Assembly (NCBI RefSeq): GCF_001658005.1
Contig: NZ_CP015987.1
Span: forward strand, 248,001 to 312,000
Length of the DNA stretch: 64,000 nt
Source of the DNA: Sphingobium sp. EP60837
GTDB taxonomy: Bacteria; Pseudomonadota; Alphaproteobacteria; Sphingomonadales; Sphingomonadaceae
Reading direction: 5' to 3'
The notes beneath the pieces are model-generated. The model saw nothing but the letters and a program-made list of their open reading frames with translations, was not told the origin of the DNA and ran no database searches. This document shows, piece by piece, positions 44,461 to 52,420 of this stretch (position 1 is the stretch's first letter; the number at the start of each line of letters is the position of its first letter). The translations under genes and the position numbers were made by a program.

Positions 44461-44854
44461 TCAATGTCGGCCCGCCAAGCCCTGCCTCCCGCTGGTCGAG
44501 CTGTCGAAGCCTTTGACGCGCACCTCCCGATAAAAGCCCACCTCAGCCAAATGCGCCAGGCCATCGGCGTCATTTGCATCGGTCTTGTTGGTGGTCATAT
44601 CGAGGGCGGCCTTTGCATGGCGCGCGTCTATACAGATGGCAGGTAAGCCCTCTGCAGTAAGCGCATGATAAAACCAAACCGACAACGGTCCGGTCTCAAG
44701 TACCACGCTTTGCATTCGGCGCGCGTTTGCGGATCGCTTCGGCAAGCAGTTTGGGATCGGACGCGCACTTGCCGCGCCAAACGCGCCTCCCATCCTGACG
44801 AAGCGATATCGAAGTGTCTTTCAGAGAAACGTCCAGTCAGATATACTGATCCAT
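44461..44854 (-). pseudogene. IS110-family transposase remnant
   Basis: From the ATG at 44854: MDQYI, a TGA stop where glycine is expected, then LDVSLKDTSISLRQDGRRVW, then a one-base frameshift before VVLETGPLSVWFYHALTAEG and NKTDANDADGLAHLAEVGFY. This is the DEDD RNase-H-like half of an IS110 transposase. It ends at about 44461, with the serine-rich C-terminal domain missing. Stop, frameshift and truncation show it is dead. Confidence 0.82.
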
Positions 44855-45040
44855 GGTTGTCCTCCGTCTGATGCTGGGCCCGGTCCTAAATCCTGAGCCC
44901 GATCTTCATCTTATCGGGGGCACCAACCTTCCAGTAATCTCGTGTCCCTGGCCCGCGGCCGGTGCTCCCGATTACGTCATGTTCGTACATGTCCCAATGC
45001 CAGTCGCTATCGTTCCGGGCTGACTTTGCCCCTATCGTCT

Positions 45041-45187
45041 TTAGACCCGACGCCCCGCGACCAATTGATAAATGAGCACGATAGCCGCCACAACCAGGAG
45101 CAGATGGATCAACCCGCCGCCAACGGGCACCACGAAGGCACCAAGCACCCAAAGAACGAGCAGAATGAGCAGCAGTGTCCACAACAT
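45041..45187 (-). CDS. lmo0937-type small membrane protein
   Basis: 48 residues from the ATG at 45187 (GGAG upstream): MLWTLLLILLVLWVLGAFVV then a glycine turn and IHLLLVVAAIVLIYQLVAG. Two membrane helices with a short loop, matching the lmo0937 family of tiny inner-membrane proteins often found with stress genes. The 44855-45040 stretch downstream shows no confident gene. Confidence 0.72.
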   Translation of the reverse strand: MLWTLLLILLVLWVLGAFVVPVGGGLIHLLLVVAAIVLIYQLVAGRRV

Positions 45188-45401
45188 CACCCATCTCCAA
45201 TCACAGTTACGAGATCTAAACATTCTGGAAGGCGGACTGTTCCTGATGGACAGCTTAGTTCCAAAGCTGGCCGGTCGGTTCATTTCCAGAAATAGCTCAA
45301 CGTCGGGCAGATTTCGGGGATCGGTGTCCGGACCGTAGATGTCGTCTTTGTCGCCGGAACGCGGGTGACTAACGCAGCTACTCTCTCACCAGCGAAGGCT
45401 T

Positions 45402-45625
45402 CTTGGCGATCATCGCGAGTAGCACCTGTGCCGGGCCCCTGGGACGTCGGCGGCCATGCTCCCAGTTGAGCAGCGTGCCCTTGGCAACGCCAAAGCTGCG
45501 CGCGAACGCGCCTCGTGAGAGGCCGGTGCTGGCGCGGATCGCGCGACACCGACGGCGGGCACTTCCAGCTGATGGATGCGCGCTTCGGCTTCCTTACCTT
45601 CCGCAAACGCGAGCGCTTCACTCAA
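45402..45625 (-). pseudogene. HigA-type Xre antitoxin, frameshifted
   Basis: The frame starts MSEALAFAEGKEAEARIHQL then EVPAV; after a one-base loss near 45548 the HTH continues in another frame as RASTGLSRGAFARSFGVAKG and TLLNWEHGRRRPRGPAQVLL to a stop at 45402. Restoring one base gives a normal roughly 95-residue antitoxin that would bind DNA and its toxin. Downstream of the damaged toxin at 45622. Confidence 0.68.
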
Positions 45626-45806
45626 ACCCAGCTGCCGCTTTTGCCGCCGCCCTCGCGAGCGATGCGCACCTTGCGAAGGCCACCGTCCAACGAGATACCC
45701 GCCTCAGGGTTGGCGGCGATATAATCCACGAGCGCAGAGCGATCCTCATCAGACATGATCGCTTTGGCCTGCCGCAGAAATTCGCCAGTTCTACGACGGT
45801 CTGCAA
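45622..45806 (-). pseudogene. RelE/HigB-like toxin, frameshifted and truncated
   Basis: LQTVVEL (from TTG at 45806) shifts frame near 45790 into FLRQAKAIMSDEDRSALVDY, IAANPEAGISLDGGLRKVRI and AREGGGKSGS, the N-terminal two-thirds of a RelE-superfamily mRNA interferase. The C-terminal catalytic strand region is missing: the antitoxin start follows at once. The gene pair is therefore a dead toxin-antitoxin module. Confidence 0.65.
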
Positions 45807-45823
45807 GTTGGCCCTGCCTGAGG

Positions 45824-45850
45824 TGTATATGCGCCACTGGCGTATATACA
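45824..45850. promoter_or_regulatory. 27-bp near-perfect palindrome, toxin-antitoxin operator
   Basis: Arms TGTATAT-x-CGCCA and TGGCG-x-ATATACA around a central base; only one pair in thirteen is mismatched. It lies 18 bases upstream of the toxin start, the usual place of an autoregulatory operator in higBA-type loci. Confidence 0.6.
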
Positions 45851-46099
45851 TGTCCTTGGCATCGAACAGGTTCCACCACGGCCCGAACCGGTCAGGATTG
45901 CACCGCAGTCCAGCGCCGGCAGCGTGCGCCCCATATCGATATAGCGATCCTCAACGCAGCACCAACCGCTGCCCTTTACCCCTCACGCTCCGAGAAACTT
46001 AACCTGAACGATAGTTAATCCTGTTCGGCTCGCCGCTCAGTTCCGCTATAGGAGTCGCGCGACCCGAAGGCTCCGGCTAAATGCTGAGAGACTTCTACT

Positions 46100-46133
46100 G
46101 GCCCGACTGTCCCCGGATAGTCGGGCCGTTTTT
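46100..46133 (+). terminator. Rho-independent terminator with no upstream gene
   Basis: GGCCCGACT and AGTCGGGCC form a nine-base-pair stem around a ten-base loop, followed by GTTTTT. No plus-strand protein gene ends before it: 45880-46099 is free of recognisable coding sequence. It may end a small RNA starting near 46000. Confidence 0.8.
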
Positions 46134-46170
46134 CATGTCGATGCTCTTAGTACGTGCGCAAACATGCGTT

Positions 46171-46353
46171 TCAGTCAGCTTCTGCGGCAGAGCCGTTATC
46201 AAGCGCGTCAGCGATCATAGCTGCCAAGGTCTCTTCAGCGCGCCGGCGCACGCTGTCATCTTTCGATTCTAGATCATGGCGCAGCCATTGCGGGGCGCGC
46301 TCGATAACGCGCAGAATCATCGCGGTCATATTCTCATCCATCGCTGGCGGCAT
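46171..46353 (-). CDS. Small conserved protein, DUF6771-like
   Basis: 60 residues, or 57 from the internal ATG: ILRVIERAPQWLRHDLESKD then SVRRRAEETLAAMIADALDN. A short acidic, all-helical protein with a W-L-R-x-D-L motif that I associate, without certainty, with DUF6771 of sphingomonads. Function unknown; surrounded by mobile-element debris. Confidence 0.5.
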   Translation of the reverse strand: MPPAMDENMTAMILRVIERAPQWLRHDLESKDDSVRRRAEETLAAMIADALDNGSAAEAD

Positions 46354-46404
46354 ATGCCGCCTGATGACCGCCGGCGCAATGCGGCAATCCTAAGCTGCGT
46401 TCCG

Positions 46405-46674
46405 CTATCGCCTTTGATCGGGGGGCGAGGATCTTCCCGGCCCGGATCGAACCTTCAAGTTCGAGCTTGTCGGCGATCCCTCCTCATCCCGCGTCTCGAC
46501 AGAAACCTCGCCGTGCCGCCCGATATAGGCGAGATGAGCACCTAGATGCTCGGCGCCCTCATTGCGTCCGGTGACTTTGACCAGCACCTCGGGTGTCCTT
46601 CGGACAACCCGCGCCAGGAAGCCCCGGAAGAAGAGATCGGGTTCGCCATTGGGCAGACGTCCCGCTTCGATCAA
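46405..46674 (-). pseudogene. Relaxase (RlxS/VirD2-like) internal fragment
   Basis: GEPDLFFRGFLARVVRRTPE then VLVKVTGRNEGAEHLGAHLAYIGRHGEVSVET match the N-terminal region of DUF3363-type relaxases, including the V-K-V-T-G motif and H-L-A-Y-I. The true start is missing, because the fragment abuts a truncated toxin gene at 46671-46680. It loses frame after residue about 70. A fragment of conjugation machinery. Confidence 0.62.
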
Positions 46675-46977
46675 TCGCCCATATTGAGACTAGCGGGATG
46701 CCGCCCTTTTCCGTAGCGTTCGAACGCAAGGCGAGCGGCTTGGCCGACCGGCTCGTCGACCGGAACCAGCGTCACCTCCGCAAGCGACAAGAAACGGGCA
46801 ACAATCGCCCTTGCTTCATCGACGCTGTAGCTGTTCTTGCGCGCGACCGCCGCGACGGTCTGGAATATGGCGATCGCAGACGTGCATCGCGCCGACGACG
46901 CGGCGATCTTGCGCGCGAGCCTGTCGCCATCCCTCTTCGGTGAGCATTGCAACGATGGCCGAAGCGTCGAGAAACAT
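46671..46977 (-). pseudogene. VapC-type PIN toxin, frameshifted and truncated
   Basis: MFLDASAIVAMLTEEG (from 46977) has the first PIN aspartate. After a one-base shift near 46935, DRLARKIAASSARCTSAIAI, FQTVAAVARKNSYSVDEARA and RYGKGRHPASLNMGD follow. The last matches the PIN motif H-P-A-x-L-N-x-G-D, but the protein stops there and a relaxase fragment begins. A dead toxin at a recombination joint. Confidence 0.68.
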
Positions 46978-46998
46978 CAAAGGTCCCCGGACATTTCG

Positions 46999-47205
46999 TC
47001 AAAGAGCCTTGTCCGCGGCATGCCCAGTCGACGGCCGCCGAAGCACCTCGGTGCGTAGCGCCTTGATACGAACGTCCAGCGGGATCGCTTCGTCCTCCCG
47101 CGCAAGTTCATGGCGGACGGCAAGCTTTACGGCCTCGGTCAGGCCGATTTTGTGCCGCTTCGCCAGCGTCCGTAAGAGGCGGTCGGCTACTATGTCCCTG
47201 ATGTT
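46999..47205 (-). pseudogene. VapB/PSK-type antitoxin remnant
   Basis: NIRDIVADRLLRTLAKRHKI and GLTEAVKLAVRHELARED, then IPLDVRIKALRTEVLRRP, form a ribbon-helix-helix antitoxin. No start codon remains, since a TAG precedes the first Asn. A one-base loss after ADKAL produces TGA, where LFDEMSGDL overlapping the toxin start is expected. It pairs with the broken VapC. Confidence 0.62.
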
Positions 47206-47269
47206 CTATTCGCTATCTCAAATATCTGTCCGTGTAGCCGATCCCGCCCGATAAGGCAGCCTGAGCGAA

Positions 47270-47299
47270 AGGCCCGCCCCATTGAGCAGGAGCGGGCCT
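47270..47299 (-). terminator. Possible terminator after YflT-like gene
   Basis: Read on the minus strand, AGGCCCGC and GCGGGCCT form an eight-pair stem with a 14-base loop, followed by TTCGCT. It lies 88 bases after the stop of the gene at 47387. The T-run is short, so this is moderate evidence. Confidence 0.45.
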
Positions 47300-47386
47300 C
47301 GTCGTGCCGGACGCGTGCTTGGGGGCGGGTAGAAATATCCGGCGCGACAAGATCGGCTGGATAGAACCGATGTTCCCGGAAAATAC

Positions 47387-47920
47387 TCAGATTGGGCCCG
47401 TGGTCCTGCCGCTCGACGAACTATGGCCACCGTTGCGGTACAGGATCTCGCGTGCAGTGTCTGAGGCAATTGATGACCCTGCTGAATCGACAGAGACAAA
47501 TACACTGCCGCTCTTGATGCGCTCATCGTAGTAGGTCGCGTCTTCATCATCGACGCCGTGCTGCTTAAGCGTCTCATTTAGGGTACCCGCGGCGGCTCCT
47601 GCGGCAGCCCCGATCGCCATTGCTCCTGGGACAGCGGATGCGGCGATGGCGCCAGCTGCTACAAGGGGTCCCACTCCAGGGATCGCCAGAGCTGCAACGC
47701 CTAGACCGGCACCTAATGCACCACCGCCTAAGATGCCGCGGAGCAAATTACGGTGGTCATCGTCCGTGACGTCGCCGTCGCCGCCGCGTGTGGTAATTTC
47801 GCCGTTATGTTGAGCGATAACAGAAAGCGCGCTGTCACTCACGCCAGCTGACCGCAGTTCAGAGACGGCGCGCTCGGCCTCGGTATGGCTATCGAAAATG
47901 GCTGATGCGATCTTCGTCAT
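47387..47920 (-). CDS. YflT/GSP17M-like general stress protein with glycine zipper
   Basis: 177 residues from the ATG at 47920 (AGGAGA upstream). The N-terminus TKIASAIFDSHTEAERAVSE, LRSAGVSDSALSVIA is the YflT (heat-induced stress protein) domain. A long Gly/Ala helix (about residues 62-115, GGGALGAGLGVAALAIPGVG) forms a glycine-zipper membrane segment, and the C-terminal DERIKSGSVFVSVDS follows the usual pattern. Cell-envelope stress function is inferred. A conventional gene in an otherwise decayed area. Confidence 0.8.
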   Translation of the reverse strand: MTKIASAIFDSHTEAERAVSELRSAGVSDSALSVIAQHNGEITTRGGDGDVTDDDHRNLLRGILGGGALGAGLGVAALAIPGVGPLVAAGAIAASAVPGAMAIGAAAGAAAGTLNETLKQHGVDDEDATYYDERIKSGSVFVSVDSAGSSIASDTAREILYRNGGHSSSSGRTTGPI

Positions 47921-48107
47921 TCTATTCTCCTGGCATGAGTGTGGAGCGTGGAAAACGGAAGGGGTGGCCACGGCGTTCCACATAAGCGAACTAAATTGAC
48001 AGGATGTGGCACGGCCCAATGAGGACATTCGTCGCAAAACTTATGTCGCAGGTGGAATCCTGGGCACTTCCGACGACGATGACGGTTCGCTGTTGAGGAG
48101 AATGGAA

Positions 48108-48281
48108 ATGACTGGTCGACCGGCTACCACTGACATGCTCAGCAATCGCGTAATCGATGTACTGCGTCGTTCATTGAGGCGGCAGTTTCCTGTGACGGCA
48201 GACGGCGCATTTGATGACCTGCTTCAAAAGCTGAAACACATACCACCTCAGCGGGGTTATCCGTACAGTTGCACGTCATGA
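48108..48281 (+). CDS. Small hypothetical protein
   Basis: 57 residues from the ATG at 48108, chosen over in-frame ATGs upstream because GAGGAG sits at proper spacing. Sequence TTDMLSNRVIDVLRRSLRRQFP, FDDLLQKLKHIP suggests a short helical protein. Its end overlaps the next gene by four bases. Family not recognised. Confidence 0.45.
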   Translation: MTGRPATTDMLSNRVIDVLRRSLRRQFPVTADGAFDDLLQKLKHIPPQRGYPYSCTS

Positions 48282-48454
48282 ACGACGTTCGGCGGCGTGC
48301 CAGCTTCTGGCTACTGCTGGTGGCTATAATTCTGTGTATGATCACAATTCTCGGCTTTGTCGTTTACTCGAGCATTGAGGCGCCCGATCCAGCGTCCCGG
48401 ACGCCCGAGGGCGCGCCACCGCCACGTGGAGAGCCGATGCGCCCGTCAGATTAA
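48278..48454 (+). CDS. Small single-pass membrane protein
   Basis: 58 residues starting MNDVRRRASF at 48278 (ATGA overlap with the preceding gene), one hydrophobic helix WLLLVAIILCMITILGFVVY, then a Pro/Glu-rich tail. N-in orientation is suggested by the arginines. Function unknown. Confidence 0.5.
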   Translation: MNDVRRRASFWLLLVAIILCMITILGFVVYSSIEAPDPASRTPEGAPPPRGEPMRPSD

Positions 48455-48808
48455 CCCGCGGTTGCGCGCTAATCTCAGCAAACTAAGAGACCATACCGCT
48501 CCACGGCAGAGCCACCTCAACCTGCGCGCACGACAAATCCTCGCCCTGCACCGAACATCGGGCAACCGTGCGGACTAATGGTCCGTGTCGACCTGCCGAC
48601 ATTCCACTGCGTGACCGCTAACAAGCGACCGCAAACTGCCTGTGCTGGCATAAGGGTCACCGGGTGTGCACTCGCGGCCGGGTCGGCAATGACCCGGCAT
48701 CTTCGGCGTGTCGATCGATGATAGCCGGATGCGGGTCGAGCCGCAGCGCAGAGTATCGCCATCTACTACCCTTGGACTAACGCAACCGACGCCTTGATCG
48801 TCGTTTTC
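48455..48808. other. Gap with one hairpin, no gene
   Basis: 350 bases without a credible gene. GCCGGGTC (48677-48684) and GACCCGGC (48691-48698) form an eight-pair hairpin with a GGCAAT loop but no T-run. Confidence 0.45.
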
Positions 48809-49003
48809 TCAAGCTGCTGCCGGCCAACTTAGCAGCCTGTCGCCATGCTGGAGTGCTGCCCATCCGATGGCGCTGCCGATGATGAGGCCGCATACGACCA
48901 GCGGAAGCAAGCTGATCTTACGAAACTGCGGCTGGTGCCGCCGTGTTAGACGCCGAAACTGCACAACCTTGTTGCGCCACCGCCGTACCGGCCGGTTACG
49001 CAT
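48809..49003 (-). CDS. Possible small membrane protein
   Basis: A 64-residue frame with a strongly basic N-terminus (RNRPVRRWRNKVVQFRRLTR) and one hydrophobic helix LPLVVCGLIIGSAIGWAALQ. No ribosome site is visible. It could be real; confidence is low. Confidence 0.3.
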   Translation of the reverse strand: MRNRPVRRWRNKVVQFRRLTRRHQPQFRKISLLPLVVCGLIIGSAIGWAALQHGDRLLSWPAAA

Positions 49004-49080
49004 GGTCGTGCGGAAGTCGAAATCATCCCCATGCCATTGATATTGACGTATTGGACCGCGCTGTCACGCGACAAAATTTT

Positions 49081-49403
49081 TCACCGCCCGCAGTACGGTT
49101 CACAAGCAACTCCATCTCCATCCCGATCCAGGTGAGCCCCGTAACCAGGTTGCCCAGCCATGATTGGCGCGGCGCCGGCCGCACGTGCGGCAGCGCAATT
49201 CCGAAAAGCACCCCCCCACTCCCAGTGAGGAAGCTGCGTTGTCTGGTTGAAGATGAGGCCGTTGTTCCCCTGTGACAATGATACTCGCCCGTCTTCCGGT
49301 TGTTATGACATCCTTCAGCGTTCAAGCCGCCAGGATGGGCCTCAGCAGCTCCAAGGCCGGTCAATCCGCTGAAGATTATTGATGATAAAACCGTGTACCG
49401 CAT
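49081..49403 (-). pseudogene. Excalibur calcium-binding protein, frameshifted at G7 tract
   Basis: The start at 49403 encodes a signal peptide (SSIIFSGLTGLGAAEAHPGG) and GCHNNRKTGEYHCHRG, a Cys/His motif usual in this family. At a run of seven C (G on the coding strand, 49211-49217) the frame is lost; the next frame encodes AFRNCAAARAAGAAPIMAGQ then DRDGDGVACEPYC, the excalibur domain with the D-x-D-x-D-G calcium loop. Adding one G restores a roughly 107-residue secreted protein. This is either phase variation, a mutation, or a homopolymer sequencing error. Confidence 0.78.
49211..49217. repeat. Homopolymer tract (C7/G7) at frameshift point
   Basis: Seven consecutive C on the plus strand. 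Eight would put the excalibur protein in frame; seven does not. Such tracts slip readily in replication and in sequencing. Confidence 0.75.
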
Positions 49404-49603
49404 GGATGTCCTTCCGCTGGCGGTACTATCGTTTATTTCTCACCCAATTGTTATCCTGCTTCTGTCGGGATGCGTCAGCCACAGCATAAAATCCAAAATT
49501 GCATCATGGAGTATCACTTGAGGTATATTGCGCGCATCCACATTCATCCGTCACCTTTGCCAGTGATAGCAAACGAGTCATTTTCGGCAGGGGAATCTTT
49601 CAG

Positions 49604-50206
49604 ATGCACATTCTGCGAAACACATTAGCAGTCGGGCTCTTCATCTTTAGCTTCCCGCTTGCTGCCCAGCTATCCCCCATGCAGGTCAGTGGCGCCTCAG
49701 CCGTCGTCATCCCCATCAACACTTTGGTCGTCGTAACGCCGACAGAAGAAATCACCTCAATAGATATGAAGGTCGGTGAGGTGCGCAACTTCATGGTCGT
49801 GAACGACGTCATCGAGGATGGTGCTGTAATGATCAGGCGCGGGTCACCCGTGAAGGCCACTGTCACTTGGCGTACTGGCAAGGGAATTGTGGGGAAGTCA
49901 GCCAAGTTCGAGCTTAGCTTCAATTCCGTCAGGTCTGGTGGCCGGGAGTGGAAGCTACGGGGTTCAGTTCGTCAGGAGGGCCGCGGAAACACCACTGGCG
50001 CACTTCTTGGCGCGGCCATCATCACCGGACGCTCTGCGGTCATCACGCCTGGTCAGCTTGTTAACGTGTTCACGGCCGAGGAAATTACGTCTTCGCCGTT
50101 CTTCCCGACCAGCAGCACGTCACAATATCGACTTCCGTCCCCTTCAATTCCGACTCAGCCCGCCGGCATCAACCCCAGCTCGGCAATCAGGTGCATCACC
50201 TGCTAG
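49604..50206 (+). CDS. Exported hypothetical protein
   Basis: 200 residues from the ATG at 49604, with AGGGGA nine bases upstream and a signal peptide MHILRNTLAVGLFIFSFPLA ending AQ. The mature part begins with a beta-strand-rich region (VVIPINTLVVVTPTEEITS, VGEVRNFMVVNDVIEDGAVM, GSPVKATVTWRTGKG), then a glycine-rich segment and a Pro/Ser/Thr tail. It resembles periplasmic surface-property proteins in outline, but I recognise no family. Confidence 0.6.
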   Translation: MHILRNTLAVGLFIFSFPLAAQLSPMQVSGASAVVIPINTLVVVTPTEEITSIDMKVGEVRNFMVVNDVIEDGAVMIRRGSPVKATVTWRTGKGIVGKSAKFELSFNSVRSGGREWKLRGSVRQEGRGNTTGALLGAAIITGRSAVITPGQLVNVFTAEEITSSPFFPTSSTSQYRLPSPSIPTQPAGINPSSAIRCITC

Positions 50207-50319
50207 CCGTCAGATTTAGCCCTGTGTCGAGACCGCGCTTGCCACAGGTGCCGTCGAACTGGATAGCAGGGGCTACCGCACGCCCTTTTAGAGGAGCGCA
50301 TCGATCGAAGGATGCACAG

Positions 50320-50508
50320 TCATTTACCCTTCAGCTTTTCTGCCGCTGCATTCAGTTTTCCCCGGTCATTACCGACCTTTCTGATGATATCACGCGCCTG
50401 ATCGGACGTGATGCCGTGCTTACGGGCGAAATAGCTTACCTCGTAGCCTTCACCTCCGGCAACCCGGCTTCGATCAGCGCCATCCCGTTTGCTTTTATTG
50501 TCTGCCAT
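50320..50508 (-). CDS. DUF3606 family protein
   Basis: 62 residues, with AGAAGGAG before the ATG. DRSRVAGGEGYEVSYFARKH and GITSDQARDIIRKVGNDRGK follow the DUF3606 pattern (D-R-x-R, Y-E-x-x-Y, G-V/I-x-x-x-x-L/A). These small proteins occur with stress genes in sphingomonads and rhizobia; function unknown. Confidence 0.8.
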   Translation of the reverse strand: MADNKSKRDGADRSRVAGGEGYEVSYFARKHGITSDQARDIIRKVGNDRGKLNAAAEKLKGK

Positions 50509-50648
50509 TTATGTTTTCTCCTTCTAAGTAGCGGCCGCGATTTTCGCTATCGTTCCCTTTCCTGAAATGATGGTGCCAGACGGAAAAGGCCCTGGCCCAA
50601 GTGCTACGATGGCCATGCTAGCGCGGCTGCCTTCCGACGGGCCGATCA

Positions 50649-50906
50649 TCAAACGACAGGCCTGAGATGCTCCGGCAATTCACTGGCCTGGTAGTCACGG
50701 CATTCGAAGCGAGGCGCCGCGCTCCAAGTGTTGAACCGCTCGAGGAGCGCGGCGGTCCCGCAGAAACCACATTCTGCAGTCATGCGGCCGATGATCCAAT
50801 TATCCCTTCCACATCCCGAGCAATGATTTATTTCTTCATCTCTGTAGAGCGGGATGTAGGCTAACCGGAATCGGGTCCCTTCTTCATTGAATGCTGCCGT
50901 CCGCAT
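50649..50906 (-). CDS. Small zinc-ribbon-like protein
   Basis: 85 residues from the ATG at 50906 (GAGGTGA upstream). Two C-x-x-C pairs, HCSGCGRDN and AECGFCGTA, 13 residues apart, suggest a zinc ribbon. The flanks RLAYIPLYRDEEIN and WSAAPRFECRDYQASELPEH are hydrophilic. Family not recognised. Confidence 0.6.
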   Translation of the reverse strand: MRTAAFNEEGTRFRLAYIPLYRDEEINHCSGCGRDNWIIGRMTAECGFCGTAALLERFNTWSAAPRFECRDYQASELPEHLRPVV

Positions 50907-51177
50907 AGGTTCACCTCGAAATTTCTCATATGCGCAAAGCAACGGCTCGATCAGCAAACAGTTTCATTAACCGATTGTAATGTTGGGGCCTTCACCCACC
51001 GCAACTCTGGGACTTCTCACATCCGACTTGGCCTATAACCCCTATTCGCCCAGGGCTGCGCAATGGGATTATGCCGCAACATTCGCTCGGCGAGATGTTT
51101 ATTCCCTTGCAGGTTTCACCTGCATTGCGACCCAAACTCGCCCCGTCTCCTCATGGAGAGGGGCCTTTGGTGCCGTG

Positions 51178-51222
51178 CTTGCGGTGCCTCGCCCCCCCCC
51201 CCCCCCGCTGAGGCACCGCAAG
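51178..51222. repeat. 13-bp perfect hairpin with C15 loop
   Basis: CTTGCGGTGCCTC (51178-51190) and GAGGCACCGCAAG (51210-51222) pair perfectly. The 19-base loop is G, fifteen C, then GCT. It lies in a 377-base gap (50907-51283) that holds no recognised gene, upstream of the damaged ligase. Confidence 0.85.
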
Positions 51223-51283
51223 TTTCCTCAGTAAATCTACCAGCGTTCAGGAACCCGACTCGAACGGCAGGAGTCGCGGACTT

Positions 51284-52170
51284 ATGCTGCAGACGATGGT
51301 TCCCCATCTGGGCTTTGTCCCGACTATGCAGCCGACGCTTGTTCACGACGCGCCGGAGGGGGATCAGTGGCTCCACGAGATCAAATATGATGGCTACCGG
51401 ACTGAGTTGTTGCTCGATGGCAATAACGGCCGGGCTTACACCCGCAACGGCCACGACTGGAGCGACAAGTACCGCTTGATCCTAGAAGCGGCGCAGAGCC
51501 TGCGCGGGAGCCCGGCGCTGCTCGATGGCGAGGTGATCGTCCAGGGCGAAGCAGGCTTGTCCGACTTCCATGCCGTTCGCCGGACCATCACGTCACATCC
51601 CGAACGCCTCGTCTTCTATGCTTTCGACCTGATGATGTTGGAGAGCCAAGACATCCGTCGGGAGCCGCTGACCGATAGACGCGCGCGGCTGCGCGATATG
51701 ATCGGTGAGCATGACGCTGCCTTTCCGATCCAGTTCAGCGACCATATCGTGGGGCACGGAGCCGAGTTTTTCCACAAAGCTGAGCAACTCGGGCTCGAGG
51801 GGATCGTCTCCAAATTAGCGGATAGCCGATATCGGGCCGGCTATTCGACGTCATGGCTGAGATCAAGGCGTTTACGGTTGGGCAGTTCGTGATCGTGGGA
51901 ACTGAGCAGGGGTTGGGTCCCACGACAGCCCTTTGTGCGCGCGAGACGCTGCACGGCTTGGAATATGCTGGCAGCGCCATGCTCACGCTTACGGCAAAGG
52001 ATCGCGATCGCTTCTGGGCCGCGGCCGAACGGCTGCAGCGCTCAACACCAGCGGTCGAGGCAGGAAAGCGGAAAGCTGCACGCTGGCTAGAGCCAGTAAT
52101 GCACGCTCGGGTGCGCCACCTGCGCGGCGAAGAGAAGCTGCGCCATGCGACTGTTCTGGAGCTGCTATGA
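51284..52170 (+). pseudogene. LigD-type ATP-dependent DNA ligase, frameshifted
   Basis: The first 190 codons carry ligase motif I EIKYDGYR with the adenylated lysine, then LLDGEVIV, RLVFYAFDLMML and GLEGIVSKLADSRYRAG. At about 51860 one base appears to be missing: TSWL should continue as KIKAFTVGQFVIVGTEQG, which is in the next frame through LRHATVLELL (stop 52168-52170). The C-terminal OB-fold part is therefore cut off. LigD ligases act with Ku in end joining; this one is a stand-alone ligase domain of about 295 residues. Confidence 0.82.
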
Positions 52171-52353
52171 TCGATGAGAAAACCCGCGAGGATCTGAACA
52201 AGCGTCTGCCGGTCTTTTCGGTACCTCAAGATGAAGCGGAGCACTTCTACACCTGGCCCATTGTATGGGGAGCAGGTGGACATGAGGCGCTTAGGAGATG
52301 TGCTGTACCACGCGGAGGAGGAGCATGAACTGCTGCCGGTGAATGACCCTTGA
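52167..52353 (+). pseudogene. Small hypothetical protein, probably frameshifted
   Basis: The start at 52167 overlaps the ligase stop (ATGA). The frame gives MIDEKTREDLNKRLPVFSVP and DEAEHFY; after about 52255 the protein-like sequence is in another frame: GEQVDMRRLGDVLYHAEEEH then ELLPVNDP. Joining them gives an acidic protein of about 61 residues. Family unknown. It shares the frameshift problem of the ligase before it. Confidence 0.45.
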
Positions 52354-52420
52354 GCGCGTCCTGCGTTGTGGCGTGAGCTCGGTGCCTAGGAAATATGTGA
52401 GAAACAAAGGGGCGCGTTAC

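Noticed and set aside
44886..44990. Minus-strand reading DSDWHWDMYEHDVIGSTGRG followed by PGTRDYWKVGAPDKMKIGLR
   Set aside because: It looks protein-like and may be the tail of a lost gene, but no start codon or upstream domain could be placed, so it is not listed as a gene.
48677..48698. GC hairpin considered as a terminator
   Set aside because: No T-run on either strand and no gene ending near it.
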